From Streptomyces cyaneus (GTDB taxonomy: Bacteria > Actinomycetota > Actinomycetes > Streptomycetales > Streptomycetaceae), in contig NZ_RQJW01000003.1 in the NCBI RefSeq assembly GCF_004028635.1, positions 744,001 through 808,000 of the forward strand: 64,000 nt of DNA, in the 5' to 3' direction. Of this stretch, positions 38,609 through 47,806 are shown one piece after another. Position 1 is the first letter of the stretch; each line of letters starts with the position of its first letter. Made by a program: the position numbers and the translations under genes. Below the pieces are notes generated by a model. That model was not told the DNA's origin and did no database searches. It was given only the letters and a program-made list of their open reading frames with translations.

Positions 38609-38947
38609 ATGACGAAGCGGGTTCACCGACCCCGTGAGGACGCGGAGTTCAATTTCATCCTCGGGATGAGCGGAGTTCCGGTCCTCGCATACTTCACCGG
38701 GACATGGCCCAAGGCAATCGAGCCCTGCCGGGTGATGGACCTCGTCGTGGGTGGCATCGCCGACGACTACACGGGCCGCCTGACGGCCGTTCGCGCTGAC
38801 ATCACGCGTTGTCCGGCCGCAACCGCGCGATACGGGATCACCGGAGCCCCGTCCTACGTCCTGCTGAAGGAGGGAGAGGCGGTGGCGCACGGCACGGGGC
38901 CTATGACCATCACCGAGGTACGTAAGTTCCTGGACGGCCACCTCTGA
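38609..38947 (+). CDS. Thioredoxin-fold protein without a CxxC active site
   Basis: 112 residues. The thioredoxin plan is visible: beta strand VPVLAYFTGTWP, helix, ADITRCPAATARYGI, the cis-proline loop GAPSYVLLKEGE and the final helix EVRKFLDGHL. Where WCGPC is expected it reads WPKAIEPC, leaving one cysteine and no redox pair, so disulfide exchange by the normal mechanism is unlikely. AGGAG stands six bases before ATG at 38609. It may be a chaperone-like or regulatory member. No operon partner is present. Confidence 0.8.
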   Translation: MTKRVHRPREDAEFNFILGMSGVPVLAYFTGTWPKAIEPCRVMDLVVGGIADDYTGRLTAVRADITRCPAATARYGITGAPSYVLLKEGEAVAHGTGPMTITEVRKFLDGHL

Positions 38948-38989
38948 GCGGCCGCTGCGGAACGTGCCGCGACGCCCGTCACGTCTCGT

Positions 38990-39200
38990 CTATGGGAGCT
39001 GCGCCGGGAGTCAGCATGCCACCACCAAATCACCCCCAACTACGCTTCCCGGACAGCACTCATTTCACCCCTACCCGAGCCTCGCAGCCGCCCCTCCACG
39101 AGGGAGCATGGTGGCGCGAGGCATAGCCGCGCCCCGAACTATGTCGCCCCACCACATGTGCCCCTGAGCTGCACCTTCCTACGGTGTGCCAACACATACC
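38990..39200. repeat. Interspersed repeat, copy B
   Basis: Shares the middle block with copy A (GGGAGTCAGCA, CAAATCA, ACTACGC, then GGACAGC) and the right block with A and C (CGAACTATGT, CCCCACCACATGTGC). The final TTCCTACGGTGT and CCAACAC match copy C. It lies between the thioredoxin-like gene and a ricin-lectin remnant. Confidence 0.7.
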
Positions 39201-39316
39201 CTCCCCATCCCGGCCGCCGAAGTCAGCACGGAACCAGCACGGGGTTGGCGGCGTGCTGACTCGGTGCTGGCCGACCTGCGTCGCAGCGCGCTCCATTGCC
39301 CCTGACGGCAGCAGTC

Positions 39317-39708
39317 CTGTTTGGACCCGCCGGTGGAGGGCCACTGGATGACGTTGGCTCCGCCGGCGGCGGAGGCGTTGGCGACGTCGGCGCACCAGCC
39401 GGTGCGGACGTCGACGAGCCGGTAGTAGCCGCTGGTGGCCGAGGGGGCCAGCTTCACCACTGGTTGTCGGCGCCGTTGTCGGGCAACTGGGTCAGGGGGG
39501 CGCCCTGGGTGCTGTTGGGGCTCTGCATGAGCTTGCCGCTCTTGCCGTTGACCAGCCGGAACGATCCGTCAATGCTCGGCAGGAGGCTCCACTGCTGGTT
39601 GGTCCCGCCGCCGTAGGGCCACTGGATGAGCGTGGCGCCGTCCGCTGTTGAGGCGTTGGCGACGTCCAGCGCCTTGCCGCTGCCCTGACAGCACATCGCC
39701 AAGCCCAC
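39317..39708 (-). pseudogene. Frameshifted ricin-type beta-trefoil (CBM13) remnant
   Basis: One frame reads GKALDVANASTADGATLIQW, TNQQWSL, GSFRLVNGKSGKLMQ and ends NGADNQW. The neighbouring frame then continues KLAPSATSGYYRLVDVRTG and CADVANASAAGGANVIQW. These are the alpha/beta/gamma repeats of a ricin-type carbohydrate-binding domain, with the QxW signature. The frame breaks once near 39457 and no catalytic domain or signal peptide remains upstream, so it is the tail of a lost secreted glycosidase. Confidence 0.75.
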
Positions 39709-39921
39709 TCCGAGCGCAGAGATGCGGCCGTCAGCCGGCGGCGGATTGAGACAACGCCATACGGACTGCGTATCGCTTCACAAGGAAACCGTGAGCACCC
39801 TGGCGGCACGGCTCCCCCAACACGCGACAACGACCCAACGCTCCTGCCACGCAGGCCAGTTCACAGATCGCTGGTGTGATCGGGCCCGGAATCCTCGGAG
39901 GTTGGTCGAGGAGGACTGCCG

Positions 39922-41067
39922 ATGGGATTCAACGAGGCCGAACCGCTCCGAGCCCGCACGTCGGGGCGTGACCCCGCGCAAGAAGTCCAGGACTCCTTTC
40001 AGACGGTCCTGGACGCGCTGGATGCCGCACGCGCCGACCTGTACGCGATGGAGGAGGAGTACAGGCGGACCGCAAACCCGCCAAACCGGCCGCCGTCCTT
40101 CGATGACCAAAGCGAAGCAGGCGGGAACGGCGGCCCCGCTCATCCCACCCCGTCCCCGTCGCCGCCCCCGTACCGACGGACACAGGGGGTGGGGCCTCGA
40201 CCTGAGCTGGTTCCGGTCGGCCCGCAAGGCCTCTTACCGTCGGTCGCGGACCCGCCGCACCCCGGTCGCCTGCACCGGGCCCCGCAGGATGCCGCGGTCG
40301 AGCCGCTGTGGTCACGCGGTAGGCGACCGGAGGCAGTCCCGCCACCAGAGGCGGCAAGGCCTCCCGCCACGAGCGACGGAGGCCCGACGCGCCCCGAGCC
40401 GCCGGCCGCCTTCCCGCCCTGGGCCACTTCCCCGGACGGCGCGCACCGCACGACCCACCCGCCTGCGGACACCCCCCACTCGGCCGCCCGCCAAGGCTCG
40501 GCTTCGTCAGCGGACCGCCTCGTCGCCCCGCCCTCCCTGGCGCCACAGCGACCCGAACCCGTTCGCACGCATGAGCAGAAAGGAAGGCGAGGGCATCGGC
40601 GCATCACCGACCGGCGGCACACCCGCGTGGCCGGAGTCTTCGGACTGGGTGCCGTGAGCGGATTGATCGTTGCCTCTTCGCTGCTCGGCAACGGGCATTC
40701 CGCACCGGCAGTGCCCCCCGCCTCACTGGGACAGCCGGACCTGCCCCTGCCTGAGACGCCCGCACCCGCGGTCCCGTCCCCGCCTTCCGGGCAACCGGGC
40801 CGGCCTACGCCTGGCAACACCTCTCTCCCCGAGATCCCGGGCACCGGGGTACTGCGCATCGGCGACAGTGGCCATGGGGTGTACGAGTTGCAGGTACGTC
40901 TGCTCCAGATCCCGCACGCCTACCCGGGCGGTGCCATCGACGGCCGCTTCGACACCGAGGTGCAACAGGCTGTGGCCCGGTTCCAGGAGCGGTACGGCAT
41001 TCGCGGGGACGAGACCGGCGTCTACGGCGACAACACCCGGCACGCTCTCATGCTGCGCACGAAGTAG
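39922..41067 (+). CDS. Membrane-anchored peptidoglycan-binding protein
   Basis: 381 residues. A disordered, proline-rich cytoplasmic part (about 50-230) carries a coiled start (EVQDSFQTVLDALDAARADL). One transmembrane segment follows near 235-255 (VAGVFGLGAVSGLIVASSLL), then an extracytoplasmic proline linker and a C-terminal peptidoglycan-binding-1 domain (about 310-378; GDSGHGVYELQVRLLQI and TEVQQAVARFQERYGI). The topology is cytoplasmic-in with the domain at the wall. GAGGAGG stands about eight bases before ATG. It is probably a cell-envelope or spore-wall factor; no enzyme domain is present. Confidence 0.85.
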   Translation: MGFNEAEPLRARTSGRDPAQEVQDSFQTVLDALDAARADLYAMEEEYRRTANPPNRPPSFDDQSEAGGNGGPAHPTPSPSPPPYRRTQGVGPRPELVPVGPQGLLPSVADPPHPGRLHRAPQDAAVEPLWSRGRRPEAVPPPEAARPPATSDGGPTRPEPPAAFPPWATSPDGAHRTTHPPADTPHSAARQGSASSADRLVAPPSLAPQRPEPVRTHEQKGRRGHRRITDRRHTRVAGVFGLGAVSGLIVASSLLGNGHSAPAVPPASLGQPDLPLPETPAPAVPSPPSGQPGRPTPGNTSLPEIPGTGVLRIGDSGHGVYELQVRLLQIPHAYPGGAIDGRFDTEVQQAVARFQERYGIRGDETGVYGDNTRHALMLRTK

Positions 41068-41284
41068 TCGCCGACAGCCCTGCGTCGCACGCCAGGCAAG
41101 TCCTGGGCGGACCCGCCGCGCGACTGCGGGACACACGCCCGGGCGCTTCTGCCCGACGCCCCCTCCGGCTGCATACGCCCCGACGCGTGGTCACCCGGCC
41201 GTCGGCGAGTTCGTCGAGCGGACCCGCGACCAGGGACCGAAGGTGCGGGCCGGTCAGGCCGCGAGTGTTGCCGCCCGCGCCCCG

Positions 41285-42556
41285 TCATCGCCGCTTGCGG
41301 CGCAGGACCTTCGCCCCGTGCCAGTGGCACACGTTGAGAGCGAAGTGGAGGTCGAAAGCGTCGGCGTCCAGGTTGAGGTGGTGGTGGTCGACGGCCCGCT
41401 GGACACGGTAGTGGACGGTGTTGCGGTGGACCATCAGCTGGTCCGCGGTGGCGGCGTAGCTGCGATTGGTGGCGAGGAAGACGCGCAGCGTCTCGCGGAT
41501 GAGTTCGCAGCGGGCGTCGTCCACGGCGAGGTCGCCGAGGGTGTCGGAGACGAAGTCGGCCAGTTCGCGAGGCTCGTCGACCAGCAGGGCGACGGGGGCG
41601 ACGCGGGCGAAGGCGACCACCCGCGGGGCGCCGGGCCCCGCTGAGAGGGCGAGGGTCTTGGCGCGGGCGGCGGCGCGTGTGCTGCGGCGGAAACCGTCGA
41701 GTCCCGGTCGGACGATGCCGAGAGCGGCCCGCACCGGGAGCGCGGCGGCGGCGAGTTCGGCGGCGACCGTGTCGGGGTCCACGCGGCAGTCGGGTCTGAC
41801 GGCCAGCCATATCCGTGCGTGGGCCTCGTCGGTGTGAACGAGCAGGGGGCGGCCCTGGGCGCGCAGCACGGTGTGCAGCAGGGAGGTCAGCCGGTCGAAG
41901 ACGGCGGCGTTGTCGGTGGTTGCATCAGTGTCGTGGCGCCAGACCTCGATGGCCAGGTGGCTGCCGGACAGCGGGTAGTCGAGGGCGGTCTCGGCCTGCC
42001 GCGGATCGACCCGCGGGTTGTCCAGAAGCTGACCCACCCAGTACTGACGCAGCACACCGCGGGTGTCCACCCAGCGTTCGCGCTCCTCCTCGTAGGCGCG
42101 GCCGATCTGGTCGCAGACCCGGTCCAGATAGGCGGAGGTGAGGTGGACCAGGGCGATGACGGTGCCGGCCGGGTCCGGCAGCCCGAGCCGGACCGCCTCC
42201 CCGAGGACCAGGTCCAGGCTCTGCGCATGGCCCAGGCGGTAGGCGCGCAGCAGGGCCGAGAGCGGAACGTCGCGCTGGGCGAGCCGGCGGGCGTACGAGA
42301 CGGCCGAGGCGGGGGCGTCCACGGTCAGCGGATCGATCCGGTTGATGATCACGTGCAGGGCGGTGACGATGTTCTCGGTGATGCTGGCTTCCAGGAGTCC
42401 GTGCAGCGGCTCGTCGTGTTCCAGCTGGGATATCTCCGCCTCGGTGGTGGCGACCAGCTTGGCGATGAACTCGTCCCGGTGCGCCTGCACCACCTGGGCC
42501 GCGAGGACGACCGGATCGGGTGCCCCGTCCGCCGGCCGCTGCACGGGGCCGTTCAC
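41285..42556 (-). CDS. PucR-family regulator translationally coupled to the FAD oxidoreductase
   Basis: 423 residues. The N-terminal helical domain has SALLRAYRLGHAQSLDLVLG and AYLDRVCDQIGRAYEEER, the middle is GGDEF-like, and the C-terminal PucR helix-turn-helix reads ATNRSYAATADQLMVHRNTV and HYRVQRAVDHH. The GTG start at 42556 overlaps the upstream oxidoreductase stop (GTGA), so it is co-translated. A longer in-frame start at 42643 would lie deep inside the oxidoreductase gene and is less likely. Its place as the last gene suggests autoregulation of the oxidoreductase, DUF3556 and ligase set. Confidence 0.85.
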   Translation of the reverse strand: MNGPVQRPADGAPDPVVLAAQVVQAHRDEFIAKLVATTEAEISQLEHDEPLHGLLEASITENIVTALHVIINRIDPLTVDAPASAVSYARRLAQRDVPLSALLRAYRLGHAQSLDLVLGEAVRLGLPDPAGTVIALVHLTSAYLDRVCDQIGRAYEEERERWVDTRGVLRQYWVGQLLDNPRVDPRQAETALDYPLSGSHLAIEVWRHDTDATTDNAAVFDRLTSLLHTVLRAQGRPLLVHTDEAHARIWLAVRPDCRVDPDTVAAELAAAALPVRAALGIVRPGLDGFRRSTRAAARAKTLALSAGPGAPRVVAFARVAPVALLVDEPRELADFVSDTLGDLAVDDARCELIRETLRVFLATNRSYAATADQLMVHRNTVHYRVQRAVDHHHLNLDADAFDLHFALNVCHWHGAKVLRRKRR

Positions 42557-43968
42557 CGGGCCAGGTACCGCAGCGCGGAGCGGGCGGCGTTCGCACCGCA
42601 CATGCCGTGCACTCCGGCGCCGGGCGGGGTGGCCGCCGAGCACAGGTAGACACCGGGGATGCCGGTGCTGTAGGGGTCGGCGGCCAGGCGGGGGCGCAGC
42701 ACTACCTGCCGTGCGCTGTTGGCACCGGCGACGATGTCACCGCCGACGAAGTTCGTGTTGTATTGGGCCAGTTCGGCGGTCGAGCGCACCGCCAGCCCCA
42801 CGACCCGTTCTCTGAAGCCCGGCGCGAACCGCTCGATCTGGCGCAGCACGGCCTCGGTGGCGTCACCGGAGTAACCATGCGGGACATGGGCGTACGCCCA
42901 GACGGGGTGGACGTCGTCGCGGGAGCGGCCGGGGTCGGCCAGGTACTGCTGGCCGACCAGGACGAACGGGCGCTCGGGCATCCGCCCGCCGGCGGTCTGC
43001 GCCTCCGTGCGGACGACCTCCTCCAGGGTGCCGCCCAGGTGCACGGTGCCGGCGCGGCGGCATGCCTCATGGGTCCAGGGGATGCCGTCCTGGACGGCGA
43101 GGTCCACCTTGAAGGCCGCAGGGCCGTGCCGCCACCCGCGGTAGGCCTGGCGCACCCGTCCGGGCAGCCGGTCGCCGCAGATGCGGGCCGCGGCGCCGGG
43201 CGCGGTGTCGAGCATGACGATCCGGGCCGGGGCGAGTTCGGCCAGGGACTCGACCCGCACGCTCGTCTGGATGGTCCCGCCGAGCTGGGCGAGGAGTGCG
43301 GCCAGGGCATCGGTGATGGTCCGTGACCCGCCGCGGGCGACCGGCCAGCCGAAGCGGTGGGCGGCGCCGACGAGCATCAGCCCGACTGCGGAACTGGCCG
43401 GCCCGGTCAGCGGATACATCAGGTGCGCCGCCGCTCCCGCGAACAGCGCCCTGGCTTCCTCGGTGCGCCAGCGCCGGGCCACCGCCGTGGCCGGCTGGAG
43501 CGCCCGCAGCCCGAAGCGGGCCAGCGCCACCGGGTGGGCGGGCAGATGAGGCACCGGGCGCAGCACATCTTCGGTGAGCGCGTCGAAGTCGGCGGCCAGC
43601 GGGGCGAACAGCCGCTGCCAGGCAGGGCCGTCCGCGCCGAGCCCGCGCACGGTCGCCTCCAGGGAGCGGACCAGCACCCCGGCCCGCCCGCCGTCCAGCG
43701 GGTGGGCCAGATCGACCTCGGGCCACGCCCAGTCGACGCCGTACCGCTCCAGGCCGAGTGTCCGCAGGAAGGGCGAGCCGACGCCCAGCGGGTGGACCGC
43801 GGAGCAGTGGTCGTGCAGCAGTCCGGGCAGGGTCAGCTCGCTGCTGCGGGTGCCGCCGCCGATCTCGTCGGCGGCCTCCAGGACGGTCACCTTCAGGCCT
43901 CGCTGGGCCAGGGCTACGGCGGCGGCCAGCCCGTTCGGGCCGGCCCCCACCACGATCGCGTCACTCAT
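42553..43968 (-). CDS. FAD-dependent oxidoreductase, phytoene-desaturase/PYROXD2-like
   Basis: 471 residues. The N-terminal dinucleotide motif is VVGAGPNGLAAAVAL with the following acidic VLEAADEIGGGTRS, and the C-terminal FAD motif is CSAATPPGAGVHGMCG. This arrangement is shared by carotenoid desaturases and the PYROXD2 group; the length fits. No other carotenoid genes are nearby, so a desaturase of another hydrophobic acyl or terpenoid compound is as likely. The start at 43968 overlaps the DUF3556 stop by eight bases. Confidence 0.85.
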   Translation of the reverse strand: MSDAIVVGAGPNGLAAAVALAQRGLKVTVLEAADEIGGGTRSSELTLPGLLHDHCSAVHPLGVGSPFLRTLGLERYGVDWAWPEVDLAHPLDGGRAGVLVRSLEATVRGLGADGPAWQRLFAPLAADFDALTEDVLRPVPHLPAHPVALARFGLRALQPATAVARRWRTEEARALFAGAAAHLMYPLTGPASSAVGLMLVGAAHRFGWPVARGGSRTITDALAALLAQLGGTIQTSVRVESLAELAPARIVMLDTAPGAAARICGDRLPGRVRQAYRGWRHGPAAFKVDLAVQDGIPWTHEACRRAGTVHLGGTLEEVVRTEAQTAGGRMPERPFVLVGQQYLADPGRSRDDVHPVWAYAHVPHGYSGDATEAVLRQIERFAPGFRERVVGLAVRSTAELAQYNTNFVGGDIVAGANSARQVVLRPRLAADPYSTGIPGVYLCSAATPPGAGVHGMCGANAARSALRYLAR

Positions 43969-45700
43969 GCGCGGCCGCCACCTCGGTCGCCGGTCGCGGT
44001 GTGACGAGGGGCTCGACGGGAAACGCCGACGTCTCGTCGAGCCAGGGTTGCCGGGTCACCATCTCCCCTACCTTCACATGGCCCTCCTCGATCAGGCCGG
44101 TCGCCGCGTCCACGATGCGGTAGTGCTGGCTCTGGCGGTGCGTCGGCTGTGACTCGAGCAGGACGACGCGCAGGTCGCCCGGCGCGAAGCCGCACCGCTG
44201 CTGTACGGCGGCGATCAGCTGCTCGTCGTGCAGATGGCCGTCGCCGAAGTTCCAGCCGAGGACCGCTCCCGCCACCGTCTCGCCGTCCCGCACATCGTAG
44301 GCCTCCACGTCGTCCAGGGCCCGCGGCAGCAGTCCGACCAGCGCCCGGCCGTGGCTGTGCATCGCCCGCCAGGCCAGCCCCTGGTGCAGCACCAGCTCGG
44401 CGGCCTCGGCGCCGTACAGGCGGGTGAGCTGGTCGACGGGCAGACCGGACGCCTTGACGATGTGCTCGTTGAGCCGGTGCTCGGTGCCCTTGCGGAAACA
44501 CCAGAGGCTGGTGGCCCAGTTGCCGGCGTAGTAGCGCATCGAGGGCAGGAACGACACCAGGTCGGGGCGGACATGGCCGAGCACCGGGACCGCCACCAGG
44601 CTCAGCACCAGCACCGCGGCAAGCAGCGGGGAGTGCAGGGCGAAGGCGCCGACCGCGGCGTCGTGGCCGAAGAGGACGAGCGCGGAGTAGATGAAGAAGA
44701 CGTTCCACTCCAGCGGCACGCCCATCGGGAAGGTCGACATGATGTGGAGGTGGAAGACGACCATCACGGTCAGGGCGATCGTAGTGACGGGCCCTCCGTG
44801 CGACAGCACCAGGACCAGGGGCACCACGTACTCGATGACCGTGCCGCCGTGCGCGGCCGCGGCGGCGAGAGCGGACGGCCGGAGATCGTCGGGGTAGTGC
44901 CGGTACAGCCGGCGCTTGAACCAGGCCGGGCGCAGCGGACTGTTGCTGATCATCACCGCCACCACGAACGGGAAGTGGCGGTTGAGCTTGGAGGAGGCGG
45001 CGCCCCACCACAGGGCGAGCATGACCAGTTTCAGCGCGGCGGTCTGGTCGGTCACCGGGAAGAGGAAGACCAGCAGCGTCAGCCCGTAGTGCTCCGCGCG
45101 GGCGGCCAGGAAGACGGTCTTGTCGCGCAGCCCGAGCAGCGCGAGCAGCGTCGCGAGGACGGCGACGCGCCACGGCGCCAACACGCCACCACCGCCGGCG
45201 TCGCCCGGCGTGAACAGCAGCCACACCGCCGCGCCCAACACCGCGGCGTACAGCGTCACATCGGCGGCCGTACGCCGCGTCCCGGAGGTGAACGGGATCC
45301 TGCCCGGCCACGAAGGCAGCCGTACGGTGCCCGGGCGCAGCCAGTGCAGGAAGGCGCCGACCGGCGGCAGGAAGTGCGAGCTCAGCGGGCCCGAGCCGCA
45401 GCCGAGGCCCAGGATCTCGTACAACAGCGTCCAGACGACGAGTTTCTGATAGACGATCGGCTCCGCCCACCAGGAACCGAAGTCCGCGATGCCGCCGATA
45501 CCGGGCGTCGCGGAGACGACCGCGATGCCGCCGAGCGCGTACGCGGTGATCTTCACCAGGTACAGCAGGTGGACGACGCCGGGAGTGCCGAAGCCGTGCA
45601 GGGCCCAGTGCTGGGCCAGCGGCCTGATGCGCTGGTGGTAGGGGCGGGTGCGCCACTGCCGTACGTCGATGTCCGCCGTGTTCGGTGCGAGGAATCCCAT
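43961..45700 (-). CDS. DUF3556 multi-pass membrane protein
   Basis: 579 residues. It begins MGFLAPNTADIDVRQWRTRP and has about nine to ten hydrophobic segments between residues 45 and 390 (VVHLLYLVKITAYALGGIAV; ADVTLYAAVLGAAVWLLFT; YVVPLVLVLSHGGPVTTIAL; LALWWGAASSKLNRHFPF), then a soluble C-terminal domain of about 190 residues. It matches the DUF3556 family of actinobacterial membrane proteins of unknown role. Histidine-rich spots (VVFHLHIMSTFP) could bind metal. GGGAGG precedes the ATG, and it lies 19 bases from the acyl-CoA ligase upstream, which suggests work on a lipophilic acyl substrate. Confidence 0.85.
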   Translation of the reverse strand: MGFLAPNTADIDVRQWRTRPYHQRIRPLAQHWALHGFGTPGVVHLLYLVKITAYALGGIAVVSATPGIGGIADFGSWWAEPIVYQKLVVWTLLYEILGLGCGSGPLSSHFLPPVGAFLHWLRPGTVRLPSWPGRIPFTSGTRRTAADVTLYAAVLGAAVWLLFTPGDAGGGGVLAPWRVAVLATLLALLGLRDKTVFLAARAEHYGLTLLVFLFPVTDQTAALKLVMLALWWGAASSKLNRHFPFVVAVMISNSPLRPAWFKRRLYRHYPDDLRPSALAAAAAHGGTVIEYVVPLVLVLSHGGPVTTIALTVMVVFHLHIMSTFPMGVPLEWNVFFIYSALVLFGHDAAVGAFALHSPLLAAVLVLSLVAVPVLGHVRPDLVSFLPSMRYYAGNWATSLWCFRKGTEHRLNEHIVKASGLPVDQLTRLYGAEAAELVLHQGLAWRAMHSHGRALVGLLPRALDDVEAYDVRDGETVAGAVLGWNFGDGHLHDEQLIAAVQQRCGFAPGDLRVVLLESQPTHRQSQHYRIVDAATGLIEEGHVKVGEMVTRQPWLDETSAFPVEPLVTPRPATEVAAAHE

Positions 45701-45719
45701 GACTGCCTCCCGTTCCCGT

Positions 45720-47186
45720 TCAGCCGGCCGTGGTGAGGGCGCTGGTGGCGGCGGTCCTGGCCCGCAGTGCGGGTTTGTCCGTCTTGCCGACGGGGTTTCT
45801 CGGCAGGCGGTCGACGAGGGTGATCTCGGTGGGCACCTTGAACCTGGCCAGCCGGGCGCGGCAGTGTTCGAGCAGGTCGCTGGTGTCTGCCGCCGCGCCC
45901 GGGCGCAGGGCCACGAAGGCCACCGGCACTTCGCCGAGCCGCTCGTCGGCGGCGCCCACCACGGCGGCTTCGAGCACGTCGGGGTGGTCGCCGAGGACGG
46001 TCTCGATCTCCTTGGGGTAGATGTTCTCCCCACCCCGGATGATCATGTCTTTGATGCGGTCGACCAGCACCAGATAGCCGTCCTCGTCGAAGCGGCCGAC
46101 ATCACCCGTGTGCAGCCAGCCGTCGACCACGGCACGGGCGGTCGCCAGCGGGCGGCCCAGGTAGCCACGCATCACGTTGGGCCCGCGCACCACCACCTCG
46201 CCGGTCGCTCCGGGCGGCATGATCCGGCCCTGCGCATCCATCACGGCGACCTGCTGGCCGGGCAACGGCAATCCGACCGTGCCGGGCTTGCGCGGACCGT
46301 CCAGCGGGTTGGTGGTGGAGGCGCAGGTGCCCTCGGACAGGCCGTAGCCCTCCAGGATCGGGATGCCGTAGCGCCGCTCGAACCGCTCGATGAGCGCGGG
46401 CGGCATCGGGGCCGCACCACAGGCGGCGAAGCGCACCGAGGACGTGTCGGGCGCGGCCTGGTCCGGCAGTTCGGCGAGCATCGAGTAGATCGCCGGAACC
46501 GCGGAGAAGCAGGTCGGGCGGACCGAGGCGACCAGATCGAAGAAGGTCTCCGCCCGGAACCGTCCGGCCACCGTGACCTGGCCGCCGGCCAGCAGCGGGG
46601 ACAGCACGCCGACCACGATCCCGTTGACGTGGAACAGCGGCAGGATCAGCAGGCTGTGGTCGGTCTCGGACAGCCGGGCGGCGCCGATCATCATCCCCGC
46701 CATGGCGGCGAGGTTGGCGTGGTCGAGCATCACGCCCTTGGGGCGCCCGGTGCTGCCGCTGGTGTAGATCAGCAGCGCGAGCGCATCCGCGTCCGTCTCC
46801 GGCGCGGCCCTGTCCTCGGGCCCGGTGGCCAGCTCGGCCACCGTGACCGCCCCGGTGAGCGGCGACGGCTCGGCGGTGACGATCACGACGGCATCCGCGT
46901 CATCGAGCTGGTGGCGCCTCTCGGTCTCGGTCAGCTCCGGGTTGACCGGGGTCACCGTCGCGCCGAGCCGCCAGGCGGCGAACAGCGCGACGACGAAGTC
47001 GGCTGTGTTGGGCAACAGCAGCGCCACCACGTCCCCGCGTCCGGCGCCCCGCGCCCGCAGAGCCGCTGCGGCTCGCCGGACGCGGCGAATGAACGCTGCA
47101 TTGTCGAGAGTTGACACATCGTCAGCGATACAGGGACCGTCCGCTTCCCGCCGGGCTCGCAGATCTGGCAGTTCCGCGATGTGCAT
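45720..47186 (-). CDS. Class I adenylate-forming acyl-CoA ligase
   Basis: 488 residues, at the short end for ANL ligases. Motifs are YTSGSTGRPKGVML, the AMP motif GYGLSEG, GWLHTGDVGRFD, the RIKDMIIRGGENIYPKEIE hinge and catalytic lysine in RNPVGKTDKP. It probably activates the substrate acid for the adjacent catabolic genes. GAGGAG lies before ATG at 47186. Upstream lies the 26-27-nt minisatellite and then the acyl-CoA dehydrogenase gene on the same strand, so a second promoter may sit in the 620-bp gap. Confidence 0.9.
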   Translation of the reverse strand: MHIAELPDLRARREADGPCIADDVSTLDNAAFIRRVRRAAAALRARGAGRGDVVALLLPNTADFVVALFAAWRLGATVTPVNPELTETERRHQLDDADAVVIVTAEPSPLTGAVTVAELATGPEDRAAPETDADALALLIYTSGSTGRPKGVMLDHANLAAMAGMMIGAARLSETDHSLLILPLFHVNGIVVGVLSPLLAGGQVTVAGRFRAETFFDLVASVRPTCFSAVPAIYSMLAELPDQAAPDTSSVRFAACGAAPMPPALIERFERRYGIPILEGYGLSEGTCASTTNPLDGPRKPGTVGLPLPGQQVAVMDAQGRIMPPGATGEVVVRGPNVMRGYLGRPLATARAVVDGWLHTGDVGRFDEDGYLVLVDRIKDMIIRGGENIYPKEIETVLGDHPDVLEAAVVGAADERLGEVPVAFVALRPGAAADTSDLLEHCRARLARFKVPTEITLVDRLPRNPVGKTDKPALRARTAATSALTTAG

Positions 47187-47410
47187 GTCGGCTCCTCGAA
47201 GTACGTCGACGGACGTCGGCCGGACGGGGTTCGCGTCCCTGGGAAGGCGGGACGGATGTCCGGTACGTGAGGAGAGACGGTACGAATCGGCGGTGCTCCC
47301 GGCCCATGGGCGCGGACGACGATGCTCGGGGCGGCACTTGTGCGCAGCGCACAGGGCGGGTGCCGGGCGGCGCCGGTCGCGCACCGCGCCGAGGGCCGCA
47401 TTGCTCCGGA

Positions 47411-47620
47411 TGCGGCAGCATGAGCGGGACTCCGGGACGCGCAGCACAAGCGCAACTCCTGGGCGCGGCAGCACAAGCGCACTCCGGGGCGCGGCAACGC
47501 GAGCGGCGACTTCACGGCTGGAACGGCAAGGCGCGACTTCACGGCTGGAACGGCAAGAGAGCACCTCCCGGCCGGATGGCCCCGAGCGCGACTTCCGGCC
47601 GCGCGGGCAGGGGATCGTGG
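47411..47620. repeat. Degenerate minisatellite, 26-27-nt units
   Basis: At least seven consecutive units start near 47412, 47439, 47465, 47491, 47518, 47545 and 47572. Early units read GCGGCAGCACAAGCGCACTC-like; later ones read CTGGAACGGCAAGGCGCGAC-like. Two units share an exact 25-base block (47506-47530 and 47533-47557). Weaker echoes continue to about 47750. It fills most of the 620-bp gap between the dehydrogenase and the ligase and is not coding in a supported way, although a minus-strand frame reads CRSSREVA repeatedly. Confidence 0.75.
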
Positions 47621-47806
47621 CCGGATACGCACATGCGCGGCTCCTGGCCGAAGCACCACAGCACAGCCCGCGACCGGGGGCACATGCACCCCCCGGTGGC
47701 CTGGCACAAGCGCACCTCACAGCCACGGCAGCGCCTGAGCACTGGTCCGCGCCGACCCCGAGGACACTGCACTCGGAGCCGGCGCGGGGCCTGTGGGAGC
47801 TGACGG

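Noticed and set aside
47411..47750. Possible CRISPR-like array
   Set aside because: Units are directly adjacent and degenerate with no spacers of unique sequence, so it is a minisatellite.
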